From positions 1 through 31,586 of the forward strand of contig CAYQAS010000045.1 in assembly GCA_964415525.1 (NCBI GenBank): DNA of 31,586 nt, in the 5' to 3' direction. The position numbers were made by a program, and so were the translations under genes. Under the pieces are notes generated by a model that saw only the letters and a program-made list of their open reading frames with translations, did no database searches and was not told where the DNA came from. Each line of letters starts with the position of its first letter. The first letter of the stretch is position 1. Source of the DNA: CAZPUI01 sp964415525. GTDB lineage: Bacteria > Acidobacteriota > Holophagae > Holophagales > Holophagaceae. This document shows positions 8,519 through 16,469 of this stretch, in pieces.

Positions 8519-9634
8519 ATGCTGGCGCCCACACCCACCAACCAGACAGGCACCCCGCCTTGCCGCGTGCTCATCCTGGACGATGACCCTGCCTTTCAGG
8601 GTTTGATCCAGGATGTTCTCACCATGGAGCCGGGGCGTTTCGAGATCGCCCAGGCCGAAAGTGGCATGCAGGGCGTCGAGCAGCTCGCCAGTTTCCGGCC
8701 CGATGTCGTGGTGCTGGATGTCTGCCTGCCGGATGCCGATGGCATCGACCTGCTGCCCATGCTGCGGGATCTCGACCCGCAGGTGCAATTGCTGGTGAGC
8801 ACAGGCTTCGGGACCAATGCCCGCCGGGAGGCCGCCCTGCGGGCCGGAGCCGTGCGCTTTCTCGAGAAGCCTTACGATTTGATGGCCTTCAAGGCCCTGC
8901 TCCTGGACCTTGCAGCTCGACGCCCTCGCCTGGAAGGCGCGGGCATGACCTTCCTGGACCTCATCCAGATGATGAGCGTGAGCCGCAAGACCGCTCGATT
9001 CAGCTTCATCGCTGGCGATCATCACGCCCTCTTGCGCTTCCAGGATGGAGAGTTGTTCCACCTCGAGGACGACCTGGGGGCAGGCGTCTCTGCCTTCCCC
9101 CGCGTGGCCGCCTGGGGCGAAGGCACCTTCCAGGCCCTCCACGATCCCGAAGGCAGCACCCACCTCCGCACCATCCACCAACCCACCTGCAGCCTCGTGC
9201 TGGACCTGCTCCAGGCCAACGAGACGCGGATCGAACCACCTGAACCCACACCGGAGTCATCCAAGGAGCCTCCCATGCCCTCCCTCAAGGATCACCTTCG
9301 ACCCTTCCTCGATATCGACGGCGTGAAGGTGGCCGTCCTCGTGGACTGGGACGGCTTCGTCATCGACGGCGTCGCCCGGGAAGGCACGCTGGGCACTGAG
9401 GCCCTCGGTGCCGTCATCACCACCGTGCTCGGATCCACCCAGGTCATCGGCCGGGAGCTGAACGTGGGTCATGCGGAACTCGCCATGCTCGAGTACGAGC
9501 GCGGCAGCGTCCTGTTCCGGGTGCTGGGGCGCACGGGCATCCTCGCGGTGCTCCTGGAGAACCAGAGCAGCCTCGGGCTCCTGCGGTTCACCATCCGCAA
9601 GCGGGCGCCCGAAGTCGAAGCGGCACTGGGCTAG
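8519..9634 (+). CDS. Response regulator: REC - DUF4388 (PATAN-like) - roadblock/LC7
   Basis: This 371-residue protein has three parts. Residues about 15-130 form a receiver domain with the acidic D-D-D pocket, phospho-acceptor D67 in V-V-L-D-V-C-L-P and the conserved Lys in F-L-E-K-P-Y-D. Residues about 135-235 match the DUF4388/PATAN pattern (T-F-L-D-L-I-Q-M-M-S-V-S-R-K-T-A then F-x-D-G-E-L-F-H). Residues 253-371 are a roadblock/LC7 domain of the kind that pairs with small Ras-like GTPases as a GAP or scaffold. An in-frame ATG at 9275 preceded by AAGGAG falls on the DUF4388/roadblock boundary. The start at 8519 has little Shine-Dalgarno. No GTPase gene is in the window. The V4R gene begins 10 bases after the stop, so the two are probably co-transcribed. 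Confidence 0.88.
   Translation: MLAPTPTNQTGTPPCRVLILDDDPAFQGLIQDVLTMEPGRFEIAQAESGMQGVEQLASFRPDVVVLDVCLPDADGIDLLPMLRDLDPQVQLLVSTGFGTNARREAALRAGAVRFLEKPYDLMAFKALLLDLAARRPRLEGAGMTFLDLIQMMSVSRKTARFSFIAGDHHALLRFQDGELFHLEDDLGAGVSAFPRVAAWGEGTFQALHDPEGSTHLRTIHQPTCSLVLDLLQANETRIEPPEPTPESSKEPPMPSLKDHLRPFLDIDGVKVAVLVDWDGFVIDGVAREGTLGTEALGAVITTVLGSTQVIGRELNVGHAELAMLEYERGSVLFRVLGRTGILAVLLENQSSLGLLRFTIRKRAPEVEAALG
9263..9277 (+). promoter_or_regulatory. Internal ribosome binding site and in-frame ATG before the roadblock domain
   Basis: AAGGAG (9263-9268) lies six bases before an in-frame ATG (9275, Met253). This is a better start signal than that of the full-length gene. Initiation here would give a free 119-residue roadblock protein, the usual size of stand-alone members of that family. 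Confidence 0.5.
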
Positions 9635-9644
9635 GGAGGGATCC

Positions 9645-10307
9645 ATGTCGACCCACATCCAGTGCCCGCCGCCTTTCCAGCCGCTTTTCGAACAGGCGGA
9701 AGCCATCCTCACGCCCATGTTCGAGGACATCCGCCGCAACCTGGACCAGGGCAGCCTCCTGGTGGGCGGCGAGCGCTACGTGCTCAACCGGGCCCAGAGC
9801 CTCGCCCTCAAGCTGCGAGAGGAACTGGAGCGCGTCGCCGGACCCGCCGCCGATAGCGTCATCTACCGCCTCGGCAAGGCCATCGGCGCCTCGGACGCCA
9901 CCCATTTCATGAAGAAGTTCCCCGATCAGGAGATGGCCTTCCACCTCGCCATGGGCCCCGTGGCCTTCCTGCTGATGGGCTACGCCGGCGTGACCATCTT
10001 CCCCCAGAGCAACCCCGTGCCCAGCGAGGACTTCCTGCTACTGGTGGAGCATCCCGACAGCTTCGAGGCCATGGCCTACCTGGAAGCTGGCCACGCGTGT
10101 GAGAAGCCTGTCTGCTATCAGAATTCGGGCTTCGCCGCCGGTTGGTGCGGGCAGGTTTTCGGCCTGACCCTGGAAGCCAAGGAGATCACGTGCAAGGCCA
10201 AGGGCGACGCCGCCTGCCGCTTTATCACCGCACCACCGAGCCGCCTGCGGGAGCGCATCGCCGAGTTCGGGGACATGATGCGCCAGATCGAGGTTCCAAC
10301 GACCTGA
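9645..10307 (+). CDS. V4R (4-vinyl reductase) domain protein
   Basis: This 220-residue soluble protein carries a V4R domain in its C-terminal two thirds. V4R is a small-molecule-binding fold also found in XylR-type activators and bacteriochlorophyll-synthesis proteins. The diagnostic end is visible: G-x-x-x-G-W-C-G-Q-V-F-G-L, then E-x-x-C-K-A-K-G-D-A-A-C-R-F. Further cysteines in the H-A-C-E-K-P-V-C segment might bind a metal or ligand. The frame is open upstream, but ATG 9645 is chosen because GGGAGGG precedes it by 4-5 bases and because it follows the REC-DUF4388-roadblock stop by only 10 bases. No output domain is fused, so it probably signals through its operon partner. The ligand is unknown. 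Confidence 0.85.
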   Translation: MSTHIQCPPPFQPLFEQAEAILTPMFEDIRRNLDQGSLLVGGERYVLNRAQSLALKLREELERVAGPAADSVIYRLGKAIGASDATHFMKKFPDQEMAFHLAMGPVAFLLMGYAGVTIFPQSNPVPSEDFLLLVEHPDSFEAMAYLEAGHACEKPVCYQNSGFAAGWCGQVFGLTLEAKEITCKAKGDAACRFITAPPSRLRERIAEFGDMMRQIEVPTT

Positions 10308-10418
10308 TCAGGCCAGGCCCGCAAGCCCCAGGGCCACGACCTGCAGCGTGATCACCCAGCCCAGCCGCCAGGTGGCAAGCCACCGCCGCTGGGCTGAGTG
10401 GCCGTTCTCGGGACGCAA
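10308..10418 (-). CDS. Possible 36-residue single-helix membrane peptide downstream of ggt
   Basis: A TTG-initiated frame of 36 codons starts 3 bases after the ggt stop codon. GGGGGAG, which overlaps the end of ggt, sits six bases upstream of the TTG as a ribosome binding site. The N-terminal half is basic and polar (R-P-E-N-G-H-S-A-Q-R-R-W), followed by one hydrophobic stretch (L-G-W-V-I-T-L-Q-V-V-A-L-G-L-A-G-L-A). It ends at 10308, directly against the stop codon of the convergent V4R gene. It may be a small membrane protein made by re-initiation after ggt. Against this, a strong 40-nt hairpin occupies the same bases and could be the real reason for the sequence. It matches no family I recognise. 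Confidence 0.33.
   Translation of the reverse strand: MRPENGHSAQRRWLATWRLGWVITLQVVALGLAGLA
10357..10396. repeat. 40-nt two-tier inverted repeat between convergent V4R and ggt genes
   Basis: The outer arms CAGCCCAGC (10357-10365) and GCTGGGCTG (10388-10396) pair perfectly. Inside, GGTGG (10371-10375) and CCACC (10380-10384) form a second stem with a CAAG loop. No T-tract follows on either strand. It may be a bidirectional 3'-end structure for the two convergent transcripts. Confidence 0.55.
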
Positions 10419-10421
10419 TGC

Positions 10422-12080
10422 CTACTCCCCCACCACCGAGCTTTCTGCCCAGCGGGTGGCGTCGGCACCGCCTTCCGCCGTGCCGTTGGGTCGGATGCGG
10501 ATCATTTGGGCGACGCCGATGGTGGGCCGTTCCGACAGCTTGTGTCCCATCGCCTTCAATCGGGTCGTTGTGGCCTCCGGCCAACGCCCCTGCTCGATGG
10601 AGACCGCATCCGGAAACCAGCCGTGGTGGGTGCGAGGCGCATCCAACGCCGCCTGGGCCTCCAGCCCGAAATCCACCACGCCAAGCACGGTCCATAGGGT
10701 GGTGCTGGGGATGGTCCGCCCGCCGGGACTACCGGTCACCAGCAGAAGGCGGCCGTCCTTGCGCACCACCACGGGGCACATGCTGGAGAGCATCCGCTTG
10801 CCGGGCCCCGCGAGGTTCGGCGCCGTGCCGATGAGGCCCTTCTCGTTCGTGAACCCTGGCCCCGCGTTGAAGTCGCCCATTTCGTTGTTGAGCAGGAAAC
10901 CCGCCCCGGGGACGACCTTCTTCACACCGTAGTTGTCCTCGATGGTGTAGGTCAGGCTCACGGCGCGCCCAGCGCGGTCCACCACGCTGAGGTGCGTGGT
11001 GTGTTCGCCCTCCACCTGGAGCACACCCTTGCCGAGGTCCGAACGGCTGGCGTGGGCGGGGTCGATGCCCTTGCGCAGGGTCGTTAGACGTGTGGCGTCC
11101 AATAGGTAGGACAGGGGCATGTCGGGGTTGCGCTCCGGATCCCCGAGAAACTGGGCGCGATCGGCAAAGGCGCGCCGGGTGGACTCACTCACGAGGTGTG
11201 AGAGCTCCGGGGAGGTGCGCCCCAGCGCCTTCAGGTCGAACCCCTCAAGAAGCCCCAGGGCCGTGAGGATCACCGGGCCGCCGCTGCTGGGGGGCGGGCA
11301 GGCGACGATCTCGTGGCCCCGATAGCTGCCCCGCATCGGCTCACGGCGCACGACGCGATAGGCCTTGAGGTCGGTCTCGTCGAGGATGCCGCCCCCGCCC
11401 TGCACCGCCTGGGCCAGCAGCCGGGCCGTCTCACCGGCATAGAAGCCCTTCGGTCCCTGCTTCTGGATGCGCCCCAGGGTGCGAGCCAGATCCGCCTGAA
11501 TCAGCCGCTCTCCCGCCTTTAGGGGCACACCGTTCCGGCTGAACTGCGCCAGCGCCTCGGGCTGTTTCCTGAACTCCGGAAGGAACTTTTCAAGGGACTG
11601 GGCGAGGGTCAGGGACACCGGGAAACCGTCCTTGGCCAACTTCACCGCCGGGGCCACCAGCCGCGTCCAGGGCAGCTTGCCATGGGCTTTCCAAGCCTGA
11701 TGCAGCCCCGCCACGGTGCCAGGAACGCCCACGGAGAGCCAGGAGTCGTGATGGCGCGTGGCGTCGTATTTGCCGTCCACCAGGAACATCTGGGGTGTCG
11801 CCTTGCGGGGTGCCTGCTCGCGGAAATCGTAGACATCCCCTTTCCCGTCCGGCGCCACCTGCAGCAGGAAGCCGCCGCCGCCGAGATTGCCAGCGATGGG
11901 ATGGGTCACGGCCAACGCGAACGCCGTGGCCACCGCCGCATCCACCGCCGTTCCCCCCTCCCGCAGCACCTGCGCACCCGCTTCTGATGCCAGCCGCTCC
12001 TGGCTCACCACCATGCCTTTGGGAGGGCTTCCCGCAGCCAGCGTGAAGCAGACGAGCAGCGTGGCGGAGACAATGCGCAT
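10422..12080 (-). CDS. ggt: Gamma-glutamyltransferase
   Basis: This periplasmic Ntn-hydrolase cleaves and transfers the gamma-glutamyl group of glutathione and related peptides. The N-terminus is a short signal peptide (M-R-I-V-S-A-T-L-L-V-C-F-T-L-A-A-G). The 552-residue length is normal for the precursor. The autoprocessing nucleophile is the first Thr of H-T-T-H-L-S-V-V-D (T361); most relatives have Asn rather than His just before it. The glycine-rich G-N-L-G-G-G-G-F-L-L motif and the oxyanion-site G-S-P-G-G-R-T-I-P-S-T are both present. GAGG lies five bases before the ATG. The broken OsmC-like gene ends 45 bases upstream on the same strand, so the two may share a transcript. A possible tiny ORF follows immediately. 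Confidence 0.95.
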   Translation of the reverse strand: MRIVSATLLVCFTLAAGSPPKGMVVSQERLASEAGAQVLREGGTAVDAAVATAFALAVTHPIAGNLGGGGFLLQVAPDGKGDVYDFREQAPRKATPQMFLVDGKYDATRHHDSWLSVGVPGTVAGLHQAWKAHGKLPWTRLVAPAVKLAKDGFPVSLTLAQSLEKFLPEFRKQPEALAQFSRNGVPLKAGERLIQADLARTLGRIQKQGPKGFYAGETARLLAQAVQGGGGILDETDLKAYRVVRREPMRGSYRGHEIVACPPPSSGGPVILTALGLLEGFDLKALGRTSPELSHLVSESTRRAFADRAQFLGDPERNPDMPLSYLLDATRLTTLRKGIDPAHASRSDLGKGVLQVEGEHTTHLSVVDRAGRAVSLTYTIEDNYGVKKVVPGAGFLLNNEMGDFNAGPGFTNEKGLIGTAPNLAGPGKRMLSSMCPVVVRKDGRLLLVTGSPGGRTIPSTTLWTVLGVVDFGLEAQAALDAPRTHHGWFPDAVSIEQGRWPEATTTRLKAMGHKLSERPTIGVAQMIRIRPNGTAEGGADATRWAESSVVGE

Positions 12081-12125
12081 GAGAACCTCGGGGAGCGTGG
12101 TTTCATGCTGCCAGAGAAGGCGGAT

Positions 12126-12541
12126 TCAGCCCTCCATCTCCAACACCGTCGTGATCACGGTTTCGGGGCGCAGCATGGCCCACACCGGGCAGATGCGCTC
12201 GGCCGCCGCCAGCGCCACGGCAGCCCGCTCCTGGTTGAGACCCTCGCCCTTCACACGGATATCGAGTCGGATGGCCTCAATCACCATGGGATGTGTGTCC
12301 CGGCGCATGCCTGCGGCTTCCACTTCCAGATGGTTGGGCACATGCCCATCTTTTGCAAAAAGCACCGCCAGTCCATTGGCCAGGCAGCTTGTCAAGCTCG
12401 CGAGCAGCAGTCCCAGGGACGTCGGCACCCCGCGGGAGAATCGGGCATCGGGTAGTCCACCTTCACCGTGTGCTCTCCGGCAGTCACGCGGACTTTCATG
12501 CCGCCTTCGTGACAGGCATGGACGACCAGCAGCGAACCCAT
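12126..12541 (-). pseudogene. OsmC/Ohr-family protein, disrupted by a one-base frameshift
   Basis: OsmC/Ohr proteins are thiol peroxidases acting on organic hydroperoxides. The first part (from M-G-S-L-L-V-V-H-A to V-D-Y-P-M-P-D-S-P-A-G) is in one frame. The rest (P-T-S-L-G-L-L-L-A-S-L-T-S-C onward) is in another. The switch is at the C4 run 12428-12431 (G4 on the coding strand); five G would give one continuous 138-residue protein reading P-A-G-V-P-T-S-L-G, the usual length and sequence for the family. Both expected cysteines are present: S-L-T-S-C and E-R-I-C-P-V-W-A-M-L. ATG 12541 is chosen as start because GGAGG precedes it by four bases. This may be a real loss of function, programmed slippage, or a homopolymer sequencing error. 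It is divergent from the M24 peptidase and upstream of ggt. Confidence 0.85.
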
Positions 12542-12708
12542 AGAACCTCCAGAAGCGGCATGCAGGACGAATGCGAGCGCAGGAGCGGTCGTGTCCACCC
12601 GTCGGCCCCGCGCCCGTTCATCAAACCCGAACCCGAGGGTGTAGGTAAGGGGCGTCGAACGCTCGCCAATATCTGATATATCTGAATCCATCCACAGGGA
12701 GAGACACC

Positions 12709-13905
12709 ATGGCAAAGGATGGAATGGTCGAGGAGAAACTGGCGCAGGTGCCGGGCATTCTCCAGGAGTTGGGTGTCGATGTCTGGCTGCTCTTCGCCCG
12801 GGAATCGCACACGCTGACTGATCCATGCTTCGAACTGGTGGTGGGCGGCCACGTCACCTGGCAGTCCGCCTTCCTGCTCACCGCCAAAGGCGAGCGCATC
12901 GCCCTGGTGGGCAGCCTGGACCGCGCGGGCGTGGAGGCCAGCGGCTACTACCCCGAGATCATCGGCTACGTGGGCGGCATCTCGGACGAACTGCGCAAGG
13001 TGCTGGCCCGCCTCGACCCCCTGCGCATCGCCCTCAACTACAGCCTGGACGACACCATGTCCGACGGCCTGACCCACGGCATGTGGCTGACCCTCATGAA
13101 GGCCCTGGAAGGCACGCCCTACGGGGCTCGGCTTGAGAGCAGCCAGCCTGTGGTGAGTGCCCTGCGAGGCCGCAAGAGCGCCACCGAGCGGGCGCGGGTG
13201 AAGGCCGCCTGCGACGCCACCACGGACATCTTCGACCGCCTGACCCCACATCTGCACGCCGGTCTCACCGAAAAACAGGTCGCCGCCCTGATCGTGGAGG
13301 AGATGGAGAAGGACCCTCGCCTGAGTCGCGCCTGGGATCCGGACCACTGCCCGGCGGTCTTCACCGGTCCCGACAGCGCCGGGTGCCACGCCGGGCCGAC
13401 AGACCGAGTCATCGAACCCGGCCACGTGCTCAACGTGGACTTTGGCGTGAAGCTGGACGGCTACGTGTCGGACCTTCAGCGCACCTGGTATTTCCTCCGT
13501 CCCGGGGAGGCGGAAGCCCCCGCGAAGGTCCAGAAGGGTTTCGAGACCATCCTCCAGTCCATCCAGGCCTCGGCGGCGTATCTGAAACCCGGCGTCACCG
13601 GCGGCTCCGTGGATGCGGTCTCCCGCAGCTTCATCACGGACCGCGGCTACCCCGAATTCCCTCACGCCCTGGGCCACCAGGTAGGCCGCACCGCCCACGA
13701 CGGCGCGGGTCTCCTCTGCCCACGCTGGGAGCGCTATGGCAGTCTGCCGGATTTGAAGGTGGAAGAGGGCCAGGTCTACACCCTGGAACCCCGCCTTCCT
13801 ATCGAAGGCCATGGCATCGCCACCTGCGAGGACATCGTCGCGGTGACAGAGACGGGCTGCGAATACCTGTCGAAGCCTCAGGAGCGACTCTGGCTGGTGG
13901 AATAG
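12709..13905 (+). CDS. M24-family metallopeptidase (Xaa-Pro aminopeptidase-like)
   Basis: This cytoplasmic protein has a creatinase-like N-terminal domain (about 1-160) and a pita-bread M24 catalytic domain (about 165-390). All five metal ligands are visible: D244 (N-V-D-F-G), D255 (V-S-D-L-Q-R-T-W-Y), H323 (A-L-G-H-Q-V-G), E360 (Y-T-L-E-P-R) and E374 (C-E-D-I-V-A-V-T). The canonical H-G-x-G-H loop is replaced by A-L-G-H-Q-V-G-R-T-A-H-D, as in several Xaa-Pro dipeptidase-like members. It therefore probably removes N-terminal residues from proline-containing peptides, but the exact substrate cannot be read. GGGAGAG before ATG 12709 supports the start. The 167-base gap to the divergent OsmC-like gene must hold promoters for both. 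Confidence 0.9.
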   Translation: MAKDGMVEEKLAQVPGILQELGVDVWLLFARESHTLTDPCFELVVGGHVTWQSAFLLTAKGERIALVGSLDRAGVEASGYYPEIIGYVGGISDELRKVLARLDPLRIALNYSLDDTMSDGLTHGMWLTLMKALEGTPYGARLESSQPVVSALRGRKSATERARVKAACDATTDIFDRLTPHLHAGLTEKQVAALIVEEMEKDPRLSRAWDPDHCPAVFTGPDSAGCHAGPTDRVIEPGHVLNVDFGVKLDGYVSDLQRTWYFLRPGEAEAPAKVQKGFETILQSIQASAAYLKPGVTGGSVDAVSRSFITDRGYPEFPHALGHQVGRTAHDGAGLLCPRWERYGSLPDLKVEEGQVYTLEPRLPIEGHGIATCEDIVAVTETGCEYLSKPQERLWLVE

Positions 13906-13959
13906 CCACCCTTCCCGCGAGGCAACTCACGCACGTCCAATGACGGCATTCAGAGCCCG

Positions 13960-14125
13960 CCGCATTAAGAGAGACGTAACATTAATGAATCTAACCCAAC
14001 TCCGACTTGATCAATTCCTTTAAATCTATAAATTCAACACTCAAGCGAGTTCAAATAAATGTAATTAATTCACACCACAGACAATTCGACAGAGAATAGA
14101 CGGCACCCACAACAAGGAGCTGTCC
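13960..14125 (+). promoter_or_regulatory. AT-rich promoter region and strong RBS of the FG-GAP gene
   Basis: The 220-base gap after the M24 gene turns markedly AT-rich from about 13965 to 14100, in contrast to its surroundings. TTGATC (14007-14012) and TAAATT (14029-14034) are 16 bases apart and could serve as -35/-10; TATAAA at 14027 overlaps. AAGGAG lies six bases before ATG 14126. No ORF or terminator is evident in the gap. Confidence 0.4.
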
Positions 14126-16408
14126 ATGAAAACCCGCCCCACTGGCCCCCTGGCCCTCCTCACGATCCTGCTGGCCGCAGGCACCCTACCCCGTCTTCGG
14201 GCCGACGAGCCGATCCCGGCCTTCCAATACCTCGGAAGTCTGCCGACGGCTGTAGGTGTCTGCCAGACCGTCATCGCGGATTTCAATGGCGATCGGATCA
14301 AGGATGTGGCGGTCACCAATCACAACAGCGGGAGCATCAGTGTCCTGCTCGGCAAGGGAGACGGTACCTTCCACGCCCCTCTGTCAACCACCACCGGCAG
14401 TTATCCGCGGTACCTCGGGGTGGGCGACTTCAATCGTGACGGCCGATTGGACCTGGTGACATCTCGATGGAGCACCGGTCATGTGACCTATCTGGCCGGC
14501 AAGGGCGATGGAACCTTCGAGGCACCCGTCGACACGCTGGTCACAGGCGACCCCATGGGCCTTGCCGTCGCGGACTTCAACGGAGACGGAAAACTCGATG
14601 TCGTCACGGCCCAATACCGCTCCCAGAGCGTCTCCGTGCTGCTGGGTCAGGGGGATGGCACATTCGCCTCCCCCATAACCACCTCCATGCCCATTAACGT
14701 GGAATACGTGGTCACGGGAGACTTCAACGGGGACGGCAAGCAGGATGTGGCGACCGTCCAGGGTGGACACCAGAAGGTGAGCATGCTTGCCGGTCGGGGA
14801 GACGGAACCTTTGAAGCGCCCACCGTTACACCGCTTTCGGGAGGCCCGAGCGTCCTGGCGACCGCCGACCTCACTGGGGACGGCCTTCTCGATCTGGTGG
14901 TGGGTACCGAATACGGAAAGGCTGTGGTGCTGACGGGAAAGGGCGACGGCACATTCACCCCAGGCACACCCATGCCCGCGGGTACCTGCGTAGGTGCAGT
15001 CGCCCTGGGCGACCTGGATGGGGATGGCGTCCTGGATCTGGCCCTGACGGACAAGCAGGCCAATGCCCCTCAGGTCATCACTTACAAAGGAGATGGAATC
15101 GGAGGATTCACCCCCGGCCAGAGCTTCAAGGTCGGAGCGTGGCCCTGGGGCCTCACCACCGGCGACCTTGATGGAGATGGCATGCTCGACATCGCGGTCG
15201 CGGAATATTCCGCCCCTGGTGTGGGCATCCTCGTGAACCGCCAAGCCCCGCCCCTCGGGTCCCTGACCTCCTTCGTCCCCGCCACAGGCCGGGTCGGCAC
15301 GGAAGTGACCCTTCAGGGCAAAGGATTCTACAAACCTTCCCGGGTCACGTTCGGCGGAGTTGAAGCCACGTACCGAGCGGAAGGCCTCACCAGCCTCAAG
15401 GCCACTGTTCCCGTGGGTGCCACCACCGGCCACATCGAAATCACCACGCCCGCGGGCGTGATCCGCTCCGAAACCGCCTTCTCCGTGCTGGACAGCGTGC
15501 CACCGACCCTCGGGAGTCCGGTTGTGGAGAACACCTCGAAAATGATCCTCTTCAGGGTGAACGCGACTGACAACACCGCCGTGGCTCGCGTGGAGTTCTG
15601 GGTGGATGGGCGCCTGACGGCCCAAGGCATCCCGAGCCAGGACACGCCCGGCTATTTCGGCGTCATGGTCGATAGCACCCAGTTCCTGGATGGAAATCAC
15701 ACCCTCTACGCCAGGGCCTATGACGCCGAGTCCAACCAGGCAATTTCCGCGGAAATCCCCTTCCGCGTCAACAATCAGTTCACGCTTCAGCTTTACGCCA
15801 ATGGTGGCGAAACGGGCCTGTACCGTGTGGGTGAAAGCTTGCGGTTGCGAAGCCAGGTCTCGACCCTTCAATCGGGACTGACCTTCACCTACCGCATGAC
15901 CCTGCCCGACGGCAGCGTCGTCCCGATGAAGGAGGCCTACTTCACGCCGCTTCAGGCGGGTCTCTTGACTGTCGTCGCCGAGGCGAAGGAAAAGTCCGGC
16001 CTCACTGAGTCCGCCACCCTCACCTTTACGGCGTCTCCCCGAAAGGTCTCCCCGGAGTACGAACCCAACAACTCCCCCTGGAGCAGGTGGCTCTCGCCCA
16101 CGTACCAGGCCGTACAAGGCACCCTGTCAAAGACGACCGATGTGGATTGCTTCTACCTAAGCCTCGCGCCGGGCGAGACGCTCAGGCTCGACCTGACGGG
16201 TCCGAATGAGGCGAACCTGAACCTGGCATTGATCGGATATTCGAGTCTCAGCCCCTTGGCCACTTCCGCCGGCCCCACCAGCACGGAATCCTTGGAGTGG
16301 CGGAATGCAGCAAATTCCACGGAATATGTGAGCATTCGGGTGAAGGCCGGCCCCGGCTCGGCCCCCACCAGCGCCCCCTACACCCTTCTGGTCACCAGGC
16401 GTCGCTAA
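14126..16408 (+). CDS. Secreted FG-GAP/VCBS beta-propeller protein with TIG, Ig-like and PPC domains
   Basis: The 760-residue protein begins with a clear signal peptide (M-K-T-R-P-T-G-P-L-A-L-L-T-I-L-L-A-A-G). Seven FG-GAP repeats cover about residues 30-370, each with a calcium-binding-like loop (D-F-N-G-D-G-K-x-D or D-L-D-G-D-G-x-x-D) and most with G-K-G-D-G-T-F; they should form one seven-bladed propeller. An IPT/TIG domain follows at about 375-455, an Ig-like domain at about 458-550, another beta region, and a bacterial pre-peptidase C-terminal (PPC) domain at about 646-755 (E-P-N-N-S through D-V-D-C-F-Y-L). No protease or other enzyme domain is fused. A surface or secreted adhesive or binding role is likely but not shown. 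An inverted repeat follows the stop. Confidence 0.88.
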   Translation: MKTRPTGPLALLTILLAAGTLPRLRADEPIPAFQYLGSLPTAVGVCQTVIADFNGDRIKDVAVTNHNSGSISVLLGKGDGTFHAPLSTTTGSYPRYLGVGDFNRDGRLDLVTSRWSTGHVTYLAGKGDGTFEAPVDTLVTGDPMGLAVADFNGDGKLDVVTAQYRSQSVSVLLGQGDGTFASPITTSMPINVEYVVTGDFNGDGKQDVATVQGGHQKVSMLAGRGDGTFEAPTVTPLSGGPSVLATADLTGDGLLDLVVGTEYGKAVVLTGKGDGTFTPGTPMPAGTCVGAVALGDLDGDGVLDLALTDKQANAPQVITYKGDGIGGFTPGQSFKVGAWPWGLTTGDLDGDGMLDIAVAEYSAPGVGILVNRQAPPLGSLTSFVPATGRVGTEVTLQGKGFYKPSRVTFGGVEATYRAEGLTSLKATVPVGATTGHIEITTPAGVIRSETAFSVLDSVPPTLGSPVVENTSKMILFRVNATDNTAVARVEFWVDGRLTAQGIPSQDTPGYFGVMVDSTQFLDGNHTLYARAYDAESNQAISAEIPFRVNNQFTLQLYANGGETGLYRVGESLRLRSQVSTLQSGLTFTYRMTLPDGSVVPMKEAYFTPLQAGLLTVVAEAKEKSGLTESATLTFTASPRKVSPEYEPNNSPWSRWLSPTYQAVQGTLSKTTDVDCFYLSLAPGETLRLDLTGPNEANLNLALIGYSSLSPLATSAGPTSTESLEWRNAANSTEYVSIRVKAGPGSAPTSAPYTLLVTRRR

Positions 16409-16421
16409 AGGTCGCCGCCAC

Positions 16422-16460
16422 GCTCAAGCAGGGGAGCCCTGGAGGTTCACCTGCTTGAGC
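16422..16460. terminator. Inverted repeat between convergent FG-GAP and tolC-like genes
   Basis: GCTCAAGCAGG (16422-16432) and CCTGCTTGAGC (16450-16460) form a perfect 11-bp stem with a 17-nt loop. It lies in the 61-base gap between two convergent genes, so a bidirectional terminator is likely, but neither strand has a T-tract. GAGGTTC in the loop can alternatively pair with GAACCTC just downstream. Confidence 0.55.
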
Positions 16461-16469
16461 CTTGGAACC

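Noticed and set aside
12496..13812. 438-codon minus-strand frame opposite the M24 peptidase, running into the OsmC-like gene
   Set aside because: Shadow of the peptidase, whose five metal ligands are all in place on the plus strand.
14384..16117. 577-codon minus-strand frame opposite the FG-GAP gene
   Set aside because: Shadow of a repeat-rich gene; its apparent regularity comes from the FG-GAP repeats on the other strand.
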